Shown: positions 8,101-14,622 of the stretch, piece after piece
How the letters are laid out: each line of letters starts with the position of its first letter
Numbering within the stretch: position 1 is the stretch's first letter
Assembly: GCA_015068495.1 (NCBI GenBank)
Contig: SVKL01000012.1
Span: 1-60,612 of the forward strand
Direction: 5' to 3'
Source of the DNA: Oscillospiraceae bacterium
Lineage (GTDB): Bacteria; Bacillota; Clostridia; Oscillospirales; Oscillospiraceae
Length of the DNA: 60,612 nucleotides
The notes under the pieces: generated by a model
What the model was told of the DNA's origin: nothing
Databases searched by the model: none
The model's input: the letters and a program-made list of their open reading frames with translations, nothing else
Position numbers and translations under genes: made by a program

Positions 8101-8656
8101 CATCTTCGTATTCGATACCGAAGTTTACTCCAACACCGGCGGACAGGCCTCCAAGGCTTCCAACATCGGTCAGGTTGCTCAGTTCGCTGCTTCCGGCAAG
8201 GAAACCAAGAAGAAGTCTTTGGCTGAAATCGCAATGAGCTACGGCTATGTTTATGTTGCTCAGATTGCTATGGGCGCTAACCAGGCTCAGACCATCAAGG
8301 CCATTACCGAGGCAGAAGCCTACAACGGACCTTCCCTGATCATCGGCTACGCTCCCTGTGAGATGCACTCCATCAAGGGCGGTATGATGAACTGCCAGAG
8401 CGAGATGAAGAAGGCTGTTGACTGCGGCTACTGGAACCTGTTCCGCTTCGATCCCTCCAAGGAGACCGGCAAGTTCACTTTGGACTCCAAGGCTCCCAAG
8501 GATGGCTATCAGGAGTTCCTGATGAACGAGGCCCGTTACGCACGTCTGACCCGTGAGTTCCCCGAGCGTGCAACTGATCTGTTCGCTAAGAACGAGGCTG
8601 CTGCTAAGGAGCGTTATGAGCACCTGCTGAAGCTGGTTGAGATGTACAAGGACTAA
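5129..8656 (+). CDS. nifJ: Pyruvate:ferredoxin (flavodoxin) oxidoreductase, single-chain
   Basis: 1175 aa, the usual length of the fused homodimeric enzyme. It oxidatively decarboxylates pyruvate with CoA to acetyl-CoA and CO2, reducing ferredoxin, and is central to clostridial fermentation. Domain order: pyrimidine-binding domain (GIYPITPSSPMADYVDQW near residue 27), transketolase-C-like domain, gamma domain, and a two-cluster ferredoxin domain with CIQCNNCAYVCP and CMGCGVCVGVCP. The C-terminal TPP domain has SGSCAGCAE, NATGCSSIWGG, GGDGWAYDIGFGG and VYSNTGGQASKAS. Starts with TTG behind AGGAGGT; the upstream in-frame ATG at 5102 would include that site. Codon choice is extreme (Lys almost always AAG), indicating very high expression, and this bias produces long spurious open frames on the other strand. 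It is followed by a strong terminator. Confidence 0.97.
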   Translation: MARKFKTMDGNTAAAHVSYAFTEVAGIYPITPSSPMADYVDQWSAAGRKNIFGDTVKVVEMQSEAGAAGTVHGSLAAGALTTTYTASQGLLLMIPNMYKIAGELLPSVFHVSARTVATQALNIFGDHSDVYACRQTGFAMLAESNVQEVMDLGAVAHLAAIEGRVPFINFFDGFRTSHEIQKIAIWDYEDLKEMTNMEAVAEFRKHSLNPERPAMRGSHENDDIFFQHREACNKYYTALPAVVEKYMAKVNEKLGTNYQLFNYYGAEDADRVIICMGSFSDVAEEVIDYLNAHGEKVGLVKVRLFRPWSAEHLLSAIPATAKKIAVLDRTKEPGSQGEPLYQDVVMTLAKAGKNDITVIGGRYGLGSKDTHPASVFAVFEELAKDAPKHEFTLGIVDDVTNLSLEEKVSPNTAAEGTIECKFWGLGGDGTVGANKNSIKIIGDHTDKYVQAYFQYDSKKTGGVTVSHLRFGDKAIKSPYYINKADFVACHNPSYITKGFKIVQDVKPGGVFLINCQWNLEELEHHLDAASKRYIAENNIQLYTINAIDLAIKVGMGKRTNTILQSAFFALAKVMPSEEAIGYMKAAAEASYLKKGRDVVDKNWDAIDAGATAFVKIDVPAAWATAENTAVEQKLEGPAATVAVAKNILAPMGKMNGYSLPVSAFTDLEDGQFPLGVSAYEKRGVAVTVPHWDETKCIQCNNCAYVCPHATIRPYALTEAEAAAAPAGTRLIDVKAGKGKGVYKYTMSVSPLDCMGCGVCVGVCPVGALAMVPQEQELAEQDVFNYMVSKVAEKPEMQDNTVKGSQFRKPLLEFSGSCAGCAETSYARLVTQLFGDRMYISNATGCSSIWGGPAATSPYTVNAEGHGPAWSNSLFEDNAEHGLGMYTAQAVIRESLANKVRKVMEDTSCDERKAACQAWLDTYNDGEANKAATKALIANLEAKVCCDTVADILAKKEYLSKKSIWIFGGDGWAYDIGFGGVDHVLASNKDVNIFVFDTEVYSNTGGQASKASNIGQVAQFAASGKETKKKSLAEIAMSYGYVYVAQIAMGANQAQTIKAITEAEAYNGPSLIIGYAPCEMHSIKGGMMNCQSEMKKAVDCGYWNLFRFDPSKETGKFTLDSKAPKDGYQEFLMNEARYARLTREFPERATDLFAKNEAAAKERYEHLLKLVEMYKD

Positions 8657-8672
8657 TCTCCTATAAATGATT

Positions 8673-8703
8673 AACCCACCCTCAGCAATGAGGGTGGGTT
8701 TTT
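8673..8703 (+). terminator. Terminator after PFOR
   Basis: 12-bp stem aacccaccctca (8673-8684) / tgagggtgggtt (8689-8700) with a GCAA tetraloop and a following T-run. It lies 16 nt after the PFOR stop and just before the small HypC-like gene, so that gene is read by partial read-through or its own weak promoter. Confidence 0.92.
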
Positions 8704-8717
8704 ACGGAGGAAATGAT

Positions 8718-8873
8718 ATGCTCTGCACTGTAACCGATATTCGTGGCGATTATGCCTATGTTAAGTATGACACTACAGGTGTTGTTTCCGAGGTAGCAAT
8801 TGCGTTACTGCCTTTGGGTATCGACATAGGCGACCGATTAAAGTTTGAAGACTACGCGTTTACCAAAATATAA
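8718..8873 (+). CDS. 51-aa HypC/HupF-like small protein
   Basis: The reading frame begins at ATG 8718, behind CGGAGGAAATGAT, just past the PFOR terminator. The protein (MLCTVTDI, then VVSEVAIALLP, then IDIGDRLKFEDYAFTKI) follows the pattern of the HypC/HupF hydrogenase-maturation chaperone. That pattern is an N-terminal Cys, an EVSLALLP-like strand, then VGDYVLVHAGFAIEK. HypC proteins are normally 70-90 aa and start Met-Cys; here the Cys is third and the middle and C-terminal helix are missing. No hyp or hydrogenase genes are nearby. The assignment is by pattern only. It could be an independent tiny OB-like protein that works with the PFOR upstream. Confidence 0.6.
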   Translation: MLCTVTDIRGDYAYVKYDTTGVVSEVAIALLPLGIDIGDRLKFEDYAFTKI

Positions 8874-8902
8874 AAGGCGATGGATTCAATCCATCGCCTT
8901 TT
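8872..8902. terminator. Bidirectional terminator between the HypC-like gene and the AI-2E transporter
   Basis: aaaaggcgatgga (8872-8884) pairs with tccatcgcctttt (8890-8902). It serves both convergent genes. Confidence 0.88.
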
Positions 8903-8906
8903 TGTA

Positions 8907-10160
8907 TTACTTATTTTTCTCTTTCTTATTCATTTTCTTAAGAAACTGCTTTTTCTTGTTGACTTCCCGCTTTTCTTTGAACTTGGAAGAAAGCTCCGGC
9001 GGCTGAGGCTGCAGTTTTTCTGCATCTATTTCAGAGCCCGCAAGCTTCTTGTTGGTCAGCTCTCTTGCCAGCGTATACACCACGGATACCACAGGAATCA
9101 TCAAAAACATTCCGAACACACCCATCAGCTCGCCGCCGACAGCAACGGCAACCAAAACCCACATACCGGAAAGGCCCACAGAAGTACCCACAACACGGGG
9201 GTATATCATATTGTTCTCAATCAGCTGAAGAATCAAGAACATAGCCACAAACAGCACTGCCAAAACAGGATTTTCCACAAGGATTAGAAATGCGCCGATA
9301 ACGCAGCCAACCCATGCACCCACAATGGGTATAAACGCAGTTACTGCAATAACAACGCTAATCAGCGGAACATAGGGCATCCGGAAGATTGCCATACAAA
9401 CGGCAAAAAGCGTGCCTAAAATACAAACCTCTACACACTGACCGGAAAGGAAATTAGAAAATGTGGCATTTGTCAAACGGAGAATACGCACAATACCATC
9501 GGCAATTTTCTCCTTTATAAAGGCATAGAGAAGCTTTCTGCCTTGACGCGCCAAGGTTTCCTTTTGGAACAGACAGTAAACACTAAAGACGATTGCAATA
9601 AAACCATTGAACACACCGGTGAAAATACCGCCGATTGCAGAAATCGCGCCGCCGAGTATCGTGGAAACGCTGTTGCCGAATATTGCCAGACCATCCTTAA
9701 CCAGGGAATCCCATTTGATATTTTCAAAATCAGTATTGGCCTTCAGCCACTCCAGCAGCTCCGGATTTTCATTCAAAAACTGCGTTGCTTTCTTTTGCAC
9801 CTTCATAAAGAAATCGTACAAATTCGGAATCAGTGCGTTCACTGTATCAATAATTTGCGGAATCAGCAGCCAGAACACCAGCGCCACAACCAGCAAAAGA
9901 GCAATAAATGTCAAAACTACCGCAAGCACTCTTTTTGCGGTTTGATTACTGACCTTTTTAAGCAAGCCGTTCTCTATTGCCCGCATCGGAACATTTAAGA
10001 TAAACGCCAAAACGCCGCCGAATACAAACGGCGCTATAATACCGGAAATAACCGAGATAAAACTCCGAACCCGCTCTGTATCGTGGAGTAACCAATAGAG
10101 CAAAATACAGCCAAATACACCCAGAAAAATCTGGCGAATCGTCTTCTTATTAAATTCCAT
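8907..10160 (-). CDS. AI-2E family transporter (PerM/YtvI-like)
   Basis: 417-aa integral membrane protein of the AI-2E (former UPF0118) family. Two N-terminal transmembrane segments precede a cytoplasmic or periplasmic coiled region (about 115-165), then the family core with hydrophobic blocks near 205-225, 255-290 and 305-345, a PRVVGTSVGLSGMWVL-type motif, and a basic KEKREVNKKK tail. Members include TqsA, linked to autoinducer-2 efflux, and Na+/H+ antiporters, so the substrate cannot be read from family membership. A luxS-mtnN operon exists 19 kb away but is not linked to this gene. The start ATG has GAAAGGGG upstream. Confidence 0.88.
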   Translation of the reverse strand: MEFNKKTIRQIFLGVFGCILLYWLLHDTERVRSFISVISGIIAPFVFGGVLAFILNVPMRAIENGLLKKVSNQTAKRVLAVVLTFIALLLVVALVFWLLIPQIIDTVNALIPNLYDFFMKVQKKATQFLNENPELLEWLKANTDFENIKWDSLVKDGLAIFGNSVSTILGGAISAIGGIFTGVFNGFIAIVFSVYCLFQKETLARQGRKLLYAFIKEKIADGIVRILRLTNATFSNFLSGQCVEVCILGTLFAVCMAIFRMPYVPLISVVIAVTAFIPIVGAWVGCVIGAFLILVENPVLAVLFVAMFLILQLIENNMIYPRVVGTSVGLSGMWVLVAVAVGGELMGVFGMFLMIPVVSVVYTLARELTNKKLAGSEIDAEKLQPQPPELSSKFKEKREVNKKKQFLKKMNKKEKNK

Positions 10161-10248
10161 TCAGAAATCGCCCCTTTCTAACAGGTCAGCAGCAAAATTA
10201 AGCTTTTCTTTTTTACATTTTATCCTTTTCCGCCTTTGGTGTCAAGCA

Positions 10249-10278
10249 GGTATATTTTTCACTTCCCAATCATATGTT
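10249..10278 (+). promoter_or_regulatory. Candidate sigma-E-type promoter of spoIIID
   Basis: GGTATATT (10249-10256), a 14-bp spacer and CATATGTT (10271-10278) resemble the mother-cell sigma-E consensus. They lie 34 nt before the spoIIID start codon. In Bacillus spoIIID is sigma-E dependent. Confidence 0.45.
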
Positions 10279-10311
10279 TTTCACGGTAGGACACAGCAGG
10301 GAGGTAACCAT

Positions 10312-10569
10312 ATGGCAGATACAATTGAGGAAAGAGCCTGTGAGTTGGCTGTGTACATAATTGAGACCGGTGCTACTGTCAGAGCGGCTGCCAAGCATTT
10401 TGGCATATCGAAATCGACGGTGCACAAAGATCTTTCCCAAAGACTTCCCCAATGCAACAAACGACTATATCAGCAGGTACGTCAGATACTGGATGTAAAC
10501 AAAGCACAGCGCCACATCCGGGGAGGATTGGCAACACGCAAAAAATATCAACAACAGAAGGCAAAATAA
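10312..10569 (+). CDS. spoIIID: Sporulation transcriptional regulator SpoIIID
   Basis: 85-aa mother-cell DNA-binding regulator that switches genes on or off between the sigma-E and sigma-K stages. An N-terminal helix (IEERACELAVYIIETGATVR) leads into the helix-turn-helix AAKHFGISKSTVHKDLSQRL (about 27-46). A basic tail (QRHIRGGLATRKKYQQQK) also contacts DNA in the Bacillus protein. Length and motif order match the family across its whole length. The start ATG follows GGGAGGT by 6 nt. Monocistronic, with a terminator just after the stop. Confidence 0.96.
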   Translation: MADTIEERACELAVYIIETGATVRAAAKHFGISKSTVHKDLSQRLPQCNKRLYQQVRQILDVNKAQRHIRGGLATRKKYQQQKAK

Positions 10570-10571
10570 GC

Positions 10572-10604
10572 AACAGGGTCATCGGTATCGGTGACCCTGT
10601 TTAT
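10572..10604 (+). terminator. Terminator after spoIIID
   Basis: aacagggtca (10572-10581) pairs with tgaccctgtt (10592-10601), followed by T. Confidence 0.75.
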
Positions 10605-10652
10605 ACTAGACATCATTACAAATATATGGTATTCTTTTGGCGGGGTGATTAT

Positions 10653-11135
10653 ATGTTTGACATCACGTTGATTACAATGGGAAAACTAAAAGAACCGTTT
10701 TACATCTCAGCAGCTGCCGAATACGAAAAACGCTTAAAGGGCTACTGCCAATTTCGTTTATTGGAGCTTCCCGAGGTGCGTCTTTCGGACGCGCCAACCC
10801 CTGTGGAAATTTCTGCAGCGTTAGAAAAAGAAGCAGAGGCAATTATTTCCAAAATTCCAAAAGGCGCGTGGTTTTGTGTCTTAACACCGGAGGGCAAAAT
10901 GCTCTCCTCTGAAGCGCTGGCTTCCAAACTAAAGGACGTAAAGATTTCCGGCAAAAGCAGCGCCTGCTTTTTGATTGGTTCTTCCTTTGGTATGGCTTCG
11001 CGGTTAAAAGAAATGGCAGATTTTAAGCTGTCTATGAGTCCTATGACCTTTCCCCATCACTTGGCGCGGGTAATGGTTTTGGAGCAGCTCTACCGTGCCG
11101 AAGCAATTCAAGCCGGCAGCAAATACCATAAGTAA
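10653..11135 (+). CDS. rlmH: 23S rRNA (pseudouridine-1915-N3)-methyltransferase RlmH
   Basis: 160-aa SPOUT-class methyltransferase that modifies pseudouridine 1915 in helix 69 of 23S rRNA on the 70S ribosome, using SAM. The knot region with FLIGSSFGMASRLKEMADFKLSMSPMTFPHHLARVML-type sequence (about residues 105-140) and the C-terminal LEQLYRAEAIQAGSKYHK are family hallmarks. ATG at 10653 is chosen: the protein then starts MFDITLITMGKLK exactly like the family, with GGGGTGATT upstream. It is convergent with rsmE, only 6 nt apart, with no room for an independent terminator. Confidence 0.96.
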   Translation: MFDITLITMGKLKEPFYISAAAEYEKRLKGYCQFRLLELPEVRLSDAPTPVEISAALEKEAEAIISKIPKGAWFCVLTPEGKMLSSEALASKLKDVKISGKSSACFLIGSSFGMASRLKEMADFKLSMSPMTFPHHLARVMVLEQLYRAEAIQAGSKYHK

Positions 11136-11141
11136 GCATTG

Positions 11142-11873
11142 TCAAAACTCGCCGCTTGCGTACATTACGGCGGACAGTGCGCAAAGGGGCGCCGTCTCAC
11201 AGCGCAGGATGCGGCTTCCCAGCGTACAGATATGAATTCCCATATCCTTTGCCATTTCCACTTCCCGTTCCTCCAAGCCGCCTTCCGGACCTGTGAGTAA
11301 ACTGATCGAAGAAAAACTTCCGTTCTCCAGCGCCATACGCAGCGTTGTGGCGCGTTCATTTTCATAAAAAAGAATTGCCTTGTCCGCTTCTGAAGCTCGC
11401 TGCAAGGCGGCGTGGTAACTATCCACCGTCAGTACCTTTGGGATTATTCCCCTGCCGGATTGCTCTGCTGCCGAAGCTGCAATTTTCTGCCAGCGCTCAA
11501 GCTTTTTGGCAATGCTCTTTTCATCCGGCTTGGAAACGCATCGGCTGCTGGGGAATGCAACGATTTCAAAAGCCCCCAATTCCGTTGCTTTTTGAATCAC
11601 GTGCTCCAGCTTATCCCCTTTGGAAAAGGCCATATAGACACTTACGCGTACCTTCGGTTCCGAGGCAGATGCCTGTCTATGCTTAACCACCAGCGAAACC
11701 TGTCCGTCACTGAAATCGCTGATTGTGCAGAGGCACTCCTGTCCCAAGCCATCGCATACAAGCACTTCCTCGCCGCACTTCAATCGCAACACCTTTGCGT
11801 GAGCGGCATTTTCTCCTGTCAGCACAAAGAAATTTGATTGCATTTCCTCCGGTTTTACAAAAAAACGCGCCAT
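11142..11873 (-). CDS. rsmE: 16S rRNA (uracil-1498-N3)-methyltransferase RsmE
   Basis: 243 aa. It methylates U1498 of 16S rRNA in the assembled 30S subunit. An N-terminal PUA-like domain (about 1-70, with NAAHAKVLRLKCGEEVLVCDG) is followed by a SPOUT domain with QKATELGAFEIVAFPSSR, KIAASAAEQSGRG and the knot LLTGPEGGLEEREVEMAK. The C-terminal LGSRILRCETAPLCALSAV block is also typical. Length is normal. It is the second SPOUT rRNA methyltransferase here, convergent with rlmH. Its upstream gap to 11960 is AT-rich and drives the divergent tRNA-Leu region from a separate promoter. Confidence 0.95.
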   Translation of the reverse strand: MARFFVKPEEMQSNFFVLTGENAAHAKVLRLKCGEEVLVCDGLGQECLCTISDFSDGQVSLVVKHRQASASEPKVRVSVYMAFSKGDKLEHVIQKATELGAFEIVAFPSSRCVSKPDEKSIAKKLERWQKIAASAAEQSGRGIIPKVLTVDSYHAALQRASEADKAILFYENERATTLRMALENGSFSSISLLTGPEGGLEEREVEMAKDMGIHICTLGSRILRCETAPLCALSAVMYASGEF

Positions 11874-11961
11874 AATTTGACCTCACATTTCTTTTTTCCT
11901 ATATATAAATTTATATCACACCGCAAGTAAAAAAACAACAAAAACCGTATTCCAATACATA

Positions 11962-11990
11962 TTGACAAATCGGAATGTACAGGTTATAAT
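11962..11990 (+). promoter_or_regulatory. Promoter of tRNA-Leu(GAG)
   Basis: Consensus TTGACA (11962-11967), 17-bp spacer, TATAAT (11985-11990). The tRNA starts 12 nt later. Confidence 0.9.
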
Positions 11991-12002
11991 GTTTTAGCAA
12001 TT

Positions 12003-12085
12003 GCGAGAGTGTTGGAATGGTAGACAAGCACGTTTGAGGTGCGTGTGGTTACGCCGTGTGGGTTCGAGTCCCATCTCTCGCACCA
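12003..12085 (+). tRNA. tRNA-Leu(GAG)
   Basis: Class II tRNA with acceptor GCGAGAG (12003-12009) pairing with CTCTCGC (12075-12081), discriminator A and encoded CCA (12083-12085). The anticodon stem CACGT/GCGTG holds a loop TTGAGGT with anticodon GAG, and a long variable arm follows. It has its own promoter and terminator. Confidence 0.95.
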
Positions 12086-12129
12086 AAAAGAAACGACAAT
12101 TTTCGACAAGAAAGTTGTCGTTTCTTTTT
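12085..12129 (+). terminator. Terminator after tRNA-Leu(GAG)
   Basis: aaaaagaaacgacaa (12085-12099 region) pairs with ttgtcgtttcttttt (12115-12129). Confidence 0.88.
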
Positions 12130-12240
12130 GTTCTTTTCACTTTTCTCTTTTCATTCTTCTCTCTTCTCTAAAATTGTCGTTTCCAGAGAAAAGATAAGAG
12201 AGTAAAGAGAAGAGAAAAGGTAGCTTTGCTTCGCAAAGCA
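12115..12240 (+). repeat. Terminator-derived direct repeat plus imperfect inverted repeat after tRNA-Leu
   Basis: The 3' arm of the tRNA terminator, TTGTCGTTTC (12115-12124), recurs at 12174-12183. The copies enclose a pyrimidine-rich arm (12131-12169, cttttctctttt-type). A complementary purine-rich arm (12185-12220, agagaaaag...agagaagagaaaagg) follows, so the segment can fold into a long imperfect hairpin. A short hairpin gctttgc/gcaaagc ends at 12240. The same layout occurs after tRNA-Ser(GCT) at 27551. Confidence 0.6.
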
Positions 12241-12269
12241 TTGATTTGAATAACGAATTATGATATAAT
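12241..12269 (+). promoter_or_regulatory. Promoter of the four-helix-bundle gene pair
   Basis: TTGATT (12241-12246), 17-bp spacer, TATAAT (12264-12269), 21 nt before the start codon. Confidence 0.7.
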
Positions 12270-12289
12270 ACATTCAGAGGTGATGATGA

Positions 12290-12640
12290 ATGAACAGTCC
12301 TTTGCTCGATAAATCCCTCGATTTTGCAACACAAATCGTATTGTTTTATGAAGAGTTTTCCAAAGCGAAAAAAGATACCACTATCGCCAAACAATTGCTT
12401 CGTTTCGCGACAAGTGTAGGTGCAAATATAAACGAAGCAGTTTACGGTAACAGTAAAGCTGATTTTATATCAAAACTACATATTTCCCTTAAAGAAACAG
12501 GAGAAAGTATTTATTGGTTGAAACTCCTTAAAAACACAAAGCTTGTGAATTATGATTTTGATAGCTTACTCTCGCTTGCTGAAGAAATTAAGAGAATGCT
12601 TATTGCATCCTTGAATACTGCAAAGGAGAACGGCAAATGA
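12290..12640 (+). CDS. Four helix bundle protein (23S rRNA intervening-sequence/S23 family)
   Basis: 116-aa, all-helical protein of the family often annotated as four helix bundle or S23 protein. This family was first seen in intervening sequences of bacterial 23S rRNA genes, and it is related in fold to the Avd accessory protein of diversity-generating retroelements. Hallmarks are LLDKSLDFATQIVLFYEEFS at the start, IAKQLLRFATSVGANINEA (about 37-55), and FISKLHISLKETGESIYWLKLL (about 64-85). Biochemical function is unknown; a nucleic-acid-binding role is inferred from Avd. Here it is free-standing, not in an rRNA gene, downstream of a tRNA and a long inverted repeat. AGAGGTG precedes the ATG. 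The stop overlaps the next start (ATGA). Confidence 0.85.
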   Translation: MNSPLLDKSLDFATQIVLFYEEFSKAKKDTTIAKQLLRFATSVGANINEAVYGNSKADFISKLHISLKETGESIYWLKLLKNTKLVNYDFDSLLSLAEEIKRMLIASLNTAKENGK

Positions 12641-12966
12641 ACAAATGGATTGTTGAAGATTGGGCTTTTGATGTAGAAGTAATTGACGGAGAAGCAAAGA
12701 ATTGCAGACTTGGATTAGAAAAGGGAGACGTTTTTCATTTTGAATACGAAACACCTCAAAGCTTTTGCCCTCGAGCTATGACGGAAATTTATACTTGGTG
12801 TGAGGTAGTTAGATGTGGCGGTGACTTTACATACAGAGGTGCAGAAGATAAATTTAAAATAGAAATTTCTTGTCCGTGCCATTGTTTGCGATTTTGTCTT
12901 ACCGCTGTTCCTATAAATAGGGATGAAAATGGAAACTATATTAACAATAGCAAAAATTCTAACTAA
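12637..12966 (+). CDS. TIGR04076-like small protein
   Basis: 109 aa, translationally coupled to the four-helix-bundle gene by a 4-nt ATGA overlap. It resembles the TIGR04076 family of uncharacterised proteins: GLEKGDVFHFEYETPQSFCP (about 28-47), then a helix AMTEIYTWCEVVRCGGDF, and a C-terminal SCPCHCLRFCL strand with four cysteines (CPCHC-x4-C), which could bind metal or an Fe-S cluster. No catalytic function is known for the family. The pairing with a four-helix-bundle protein in one transcript next to a tRNA suggests a small accessory cassette. Function is not assigned. Confidence 0.65.
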   Translation: MNKWIVEDWAFDVEVIDGEAKNCRLGLEKGDVFHFEYETPQSFCPRAMTEIYTWCEVVRCGGDFTYRGAEDKFKIEISCPCHCLRFCLTAVPINRDENGNYINNSKNSN

Positions 12967-13034
12967 TGAACTGTGAGAGTTCGAAGTCATACACAAAACA
13001 AGATAAAATATCTTTTTCGTAGCCCATAGCCAAC

Positions 13035-13066
13035 AAAAGCGAGACCCCGTTTGGGGCCTCGCTTTT
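13035..13066. terminator. Terminator between the small cassette and the M81 peptidase
   Basis: aaaagcgag-a-cccc (13035-13047) pairs with gggg-c-ctcgctttt (13053-13066). It works in both directions. Confidence 0.85.
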
Positions 13067-13084
13067 ATTCTTATTGTAAGGAAT

Positions 13085-13114
13085 GGACTCGAACCGATTT
13101 AGATGCAACAGTCC
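13085..13114 (+). repeat. Antisense T-arm fragment plus ATGCAACAGTCC repeat, copy 2
   Basis: ggactcgaacc (13085-13095) is the reverse complement of the tRNA-Leu(GAG) T arm 1 kb upstream. Seven nt later comes ATGCAACAGTCC (13103-13114). The same composite follows tRNA-Ser(GGA): gggatttgaac at 125-135, 6 nt, then ATGCAACAGTCC at 142-153. In each case the antisense fragment matches the T arm of the nearby upstream tRNA. Confidence 0.5.
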
Positions 13115-13131
13115 AATTTACAACAGGTTTC

Positions 13132-14622
13132 TTACGGCTTCCAATCGAAATCTTTTTCCAGCGGAAAGATAGGACGGCGCACCTTCTTATATTCAATCAG
13201 CTGTATACTGGCTGTGTTGATTCCCGGTGGGTCAGTTGCAACAATTCCTTTGGCCCGCGGCGCAAAAAAGCCCTTGAAGTGAACGCTTGATTTGAGGCAA
13301 ATGAGCTTGTATTGGTTTATATCAGCTCCGGTCATTAGGAATACACGATCATCAAAATTCTGGTGCGGCAGGTTTTCGGTGACGACAACCTCCACATTGC
13401 CGATGCGTATACGAGCGCTTTTTCCATAGACCAAATGGAATCCGGTGTAAATAGGAGCGACAATCCACGCATTACCATTGCTCAAATTCAGAACCTCGGC
13501 GTTTTCAAATTCGATAGGTTCACCGTGCATATTGTCGGTTTTCCCGCCCAGGCGACCGGAGAATGTGCCGCCGACACCCGCAGCGTGCGCTGCGCGGGCG
13601 GTTTCCGGGTCAACGATAGACCCAAAGATGGTAGCCGGCATATTGCGCTTAAGCAATTCACGGCAAAGATAAGTGCCGTCACCCGGAGTGCCGCCTCCCG
13701 GGTTATCGGAAGACTCATTGATAACAACATAACCTTCTCCCGGCTGCTCAAGAATTTCAAGAGCCTTATCGATGGCTTCACCCGGCATCAAGCCGCGATA
13801 CAAAAGTTTTTCACGGTTTTCCCAAATCCACTGTCCAAGAACTTTGGCATGTTTTTCTGGATCCTGCTCAGCAACAACAGTAATAGAAATCCCTGTATCC
13901 GGGACATCTGCATAGGCGAAGCCGTGAAATAGTGTGGCATCGATCAAACCGTTCTGCTTGGCGTATTCAGCAACGTGGTCGGCAAATTCCTTCATCGGCA
14001 ATTCCATAGTGCAGCAAACAGCCTGTGGCACAATAACAGGAACCCGACACAGCGCCTGCTGTGGCTTAATTTCTCCCTTAATTGTGGCAATTAGCGTGCG
14101 CAGTGCCTTGCCTGCGATTTCCGGAAAATCAACGTGCGGATATGTCTTGATACCCATTAGTATGGTGGACATCTCAATCATTTCCCGTGAAATGTTGCCG
14201 TGCAGGTCGAGGCAAACGGCAATCGGCATATCACGACCTACAACATCGCGAACAGCCTTTAACGTAAAAGCTTCAAGGTCATCACAGGTTTCGCTGGCAC
14301 CGGCACCGTGTAGTCCCAGTGCAATACCTTGGAACTCACCAAGATGCTTTTTGATTTCATCTACCAGTATGCTGACAGCTTCGTCGCGGGTCTTGTCGAA
14401 CATAAGCGGTCCTGCATTCCATAGCACGACAGCAGGAATCATTTCAATCCCTAATTCGCGACCGGCGCGAATAAAACCGCCGGCCATATCGGCGACATTT
14501 TGAAAATTTTCAATAACTTCCTCACCAACGCTATAGCCACCCGGCATCCAACGCTTTAGGTCGGTACGTTCACTGGACAGTGTGTTGGCCTCAAGACCGA
14601 TTTCCGCAAACAAAATTTTCAT
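13132..14622 (-). CDS. M81 family metallopeptidase (MlrC-like)
   Basis: 496-aa cytoplasmic protein of the M81/DUF1485 family, whose named member MlrC hydrolyses the linearised microcystin peptide; substrates in gut clostridia are unknown. Conserved blocks: FAEIGLEANT at the N-terminus, GIALGLHGAGASETCDDLEA (about 100), VCLDLHGNISREM (about 137, with putative metal ligands), GIKTYPHVDF, HGFAYADVPDTG, and SSDNPGGGTPGDGT (about 305). The C-terminal domain contains VGGTFSGRLGGKTDNMHG. ATG at 14622 is chosen because GGGAG lies 8 nt upstream; the longer frame reads through it. It has a single-gene transcript, with its terminator at 13035-13066. Confidence 0.88.
   Translation of the reverse strand: MKILFAEIGLEANTLSSERTDLKRWMPGGYSVGEEVIENFQNVADMAGGFIRAGRELGIEMIPAVVLWNAGPLMFDKTRDEAVSILVDEIKKHLGEFQGIALGLHGAGASETCDDLEAFTLKAVRDVVGRDMPIAVCLDLHGNISREMIEMSTILMGIKTYPHVDFPEIAGKALRTLIATIKGEIKPQQALCRVPVIVPQAVCCTMELPMKEFADHVAEYAKQNGLIDATLFHGFAYADVPDTGISITVVAEQDPEKHAKVLGQWIWENREKLLYRGLMPGEAIDKALEILEQPGEGYVVINESSDNPGGGTPGDGTYLCRELLKRNMPATIFGSIVDPETARAAHAAGVGGTFSGRLGGKTDNMHGEPIEFENAEVLNLSNGNAWIVAPIYTGFHLVYGKSARIRIGNVEVVVTENLPHQNFDDRVFLMTGADINQYKLICLKSSVHFKGFFAPRAKGIVATDPPGINTASIQLIEYKKVRRPIFPLEKDFDWKP

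Noticed and set aside
6221..8623. 800-codon open frame on the minus strand opposite PFOR
   Set aside because: It lies wholly inside PFOR in the complementary frame. The extreme codon bias of PFOR (few stop complements) explains it; the translation is Leu/Val/Ser/Gly-rich without any domain and has no ribosome site.
8907..10160. AI-2E transporter and luxS as one quorum-sensing locus
   Set aside because: They are 19 kb apart in unrelated transcripts and the transporter family has other substrates.
12131..12220. Possible CRISPR-like or tandem repeat from the repeated ctctt/agaga units
   Set aside because: The units are irregular and on opposite strands, so they form an imperfect inverted repeat; there are no constant repeats with unique spacers.
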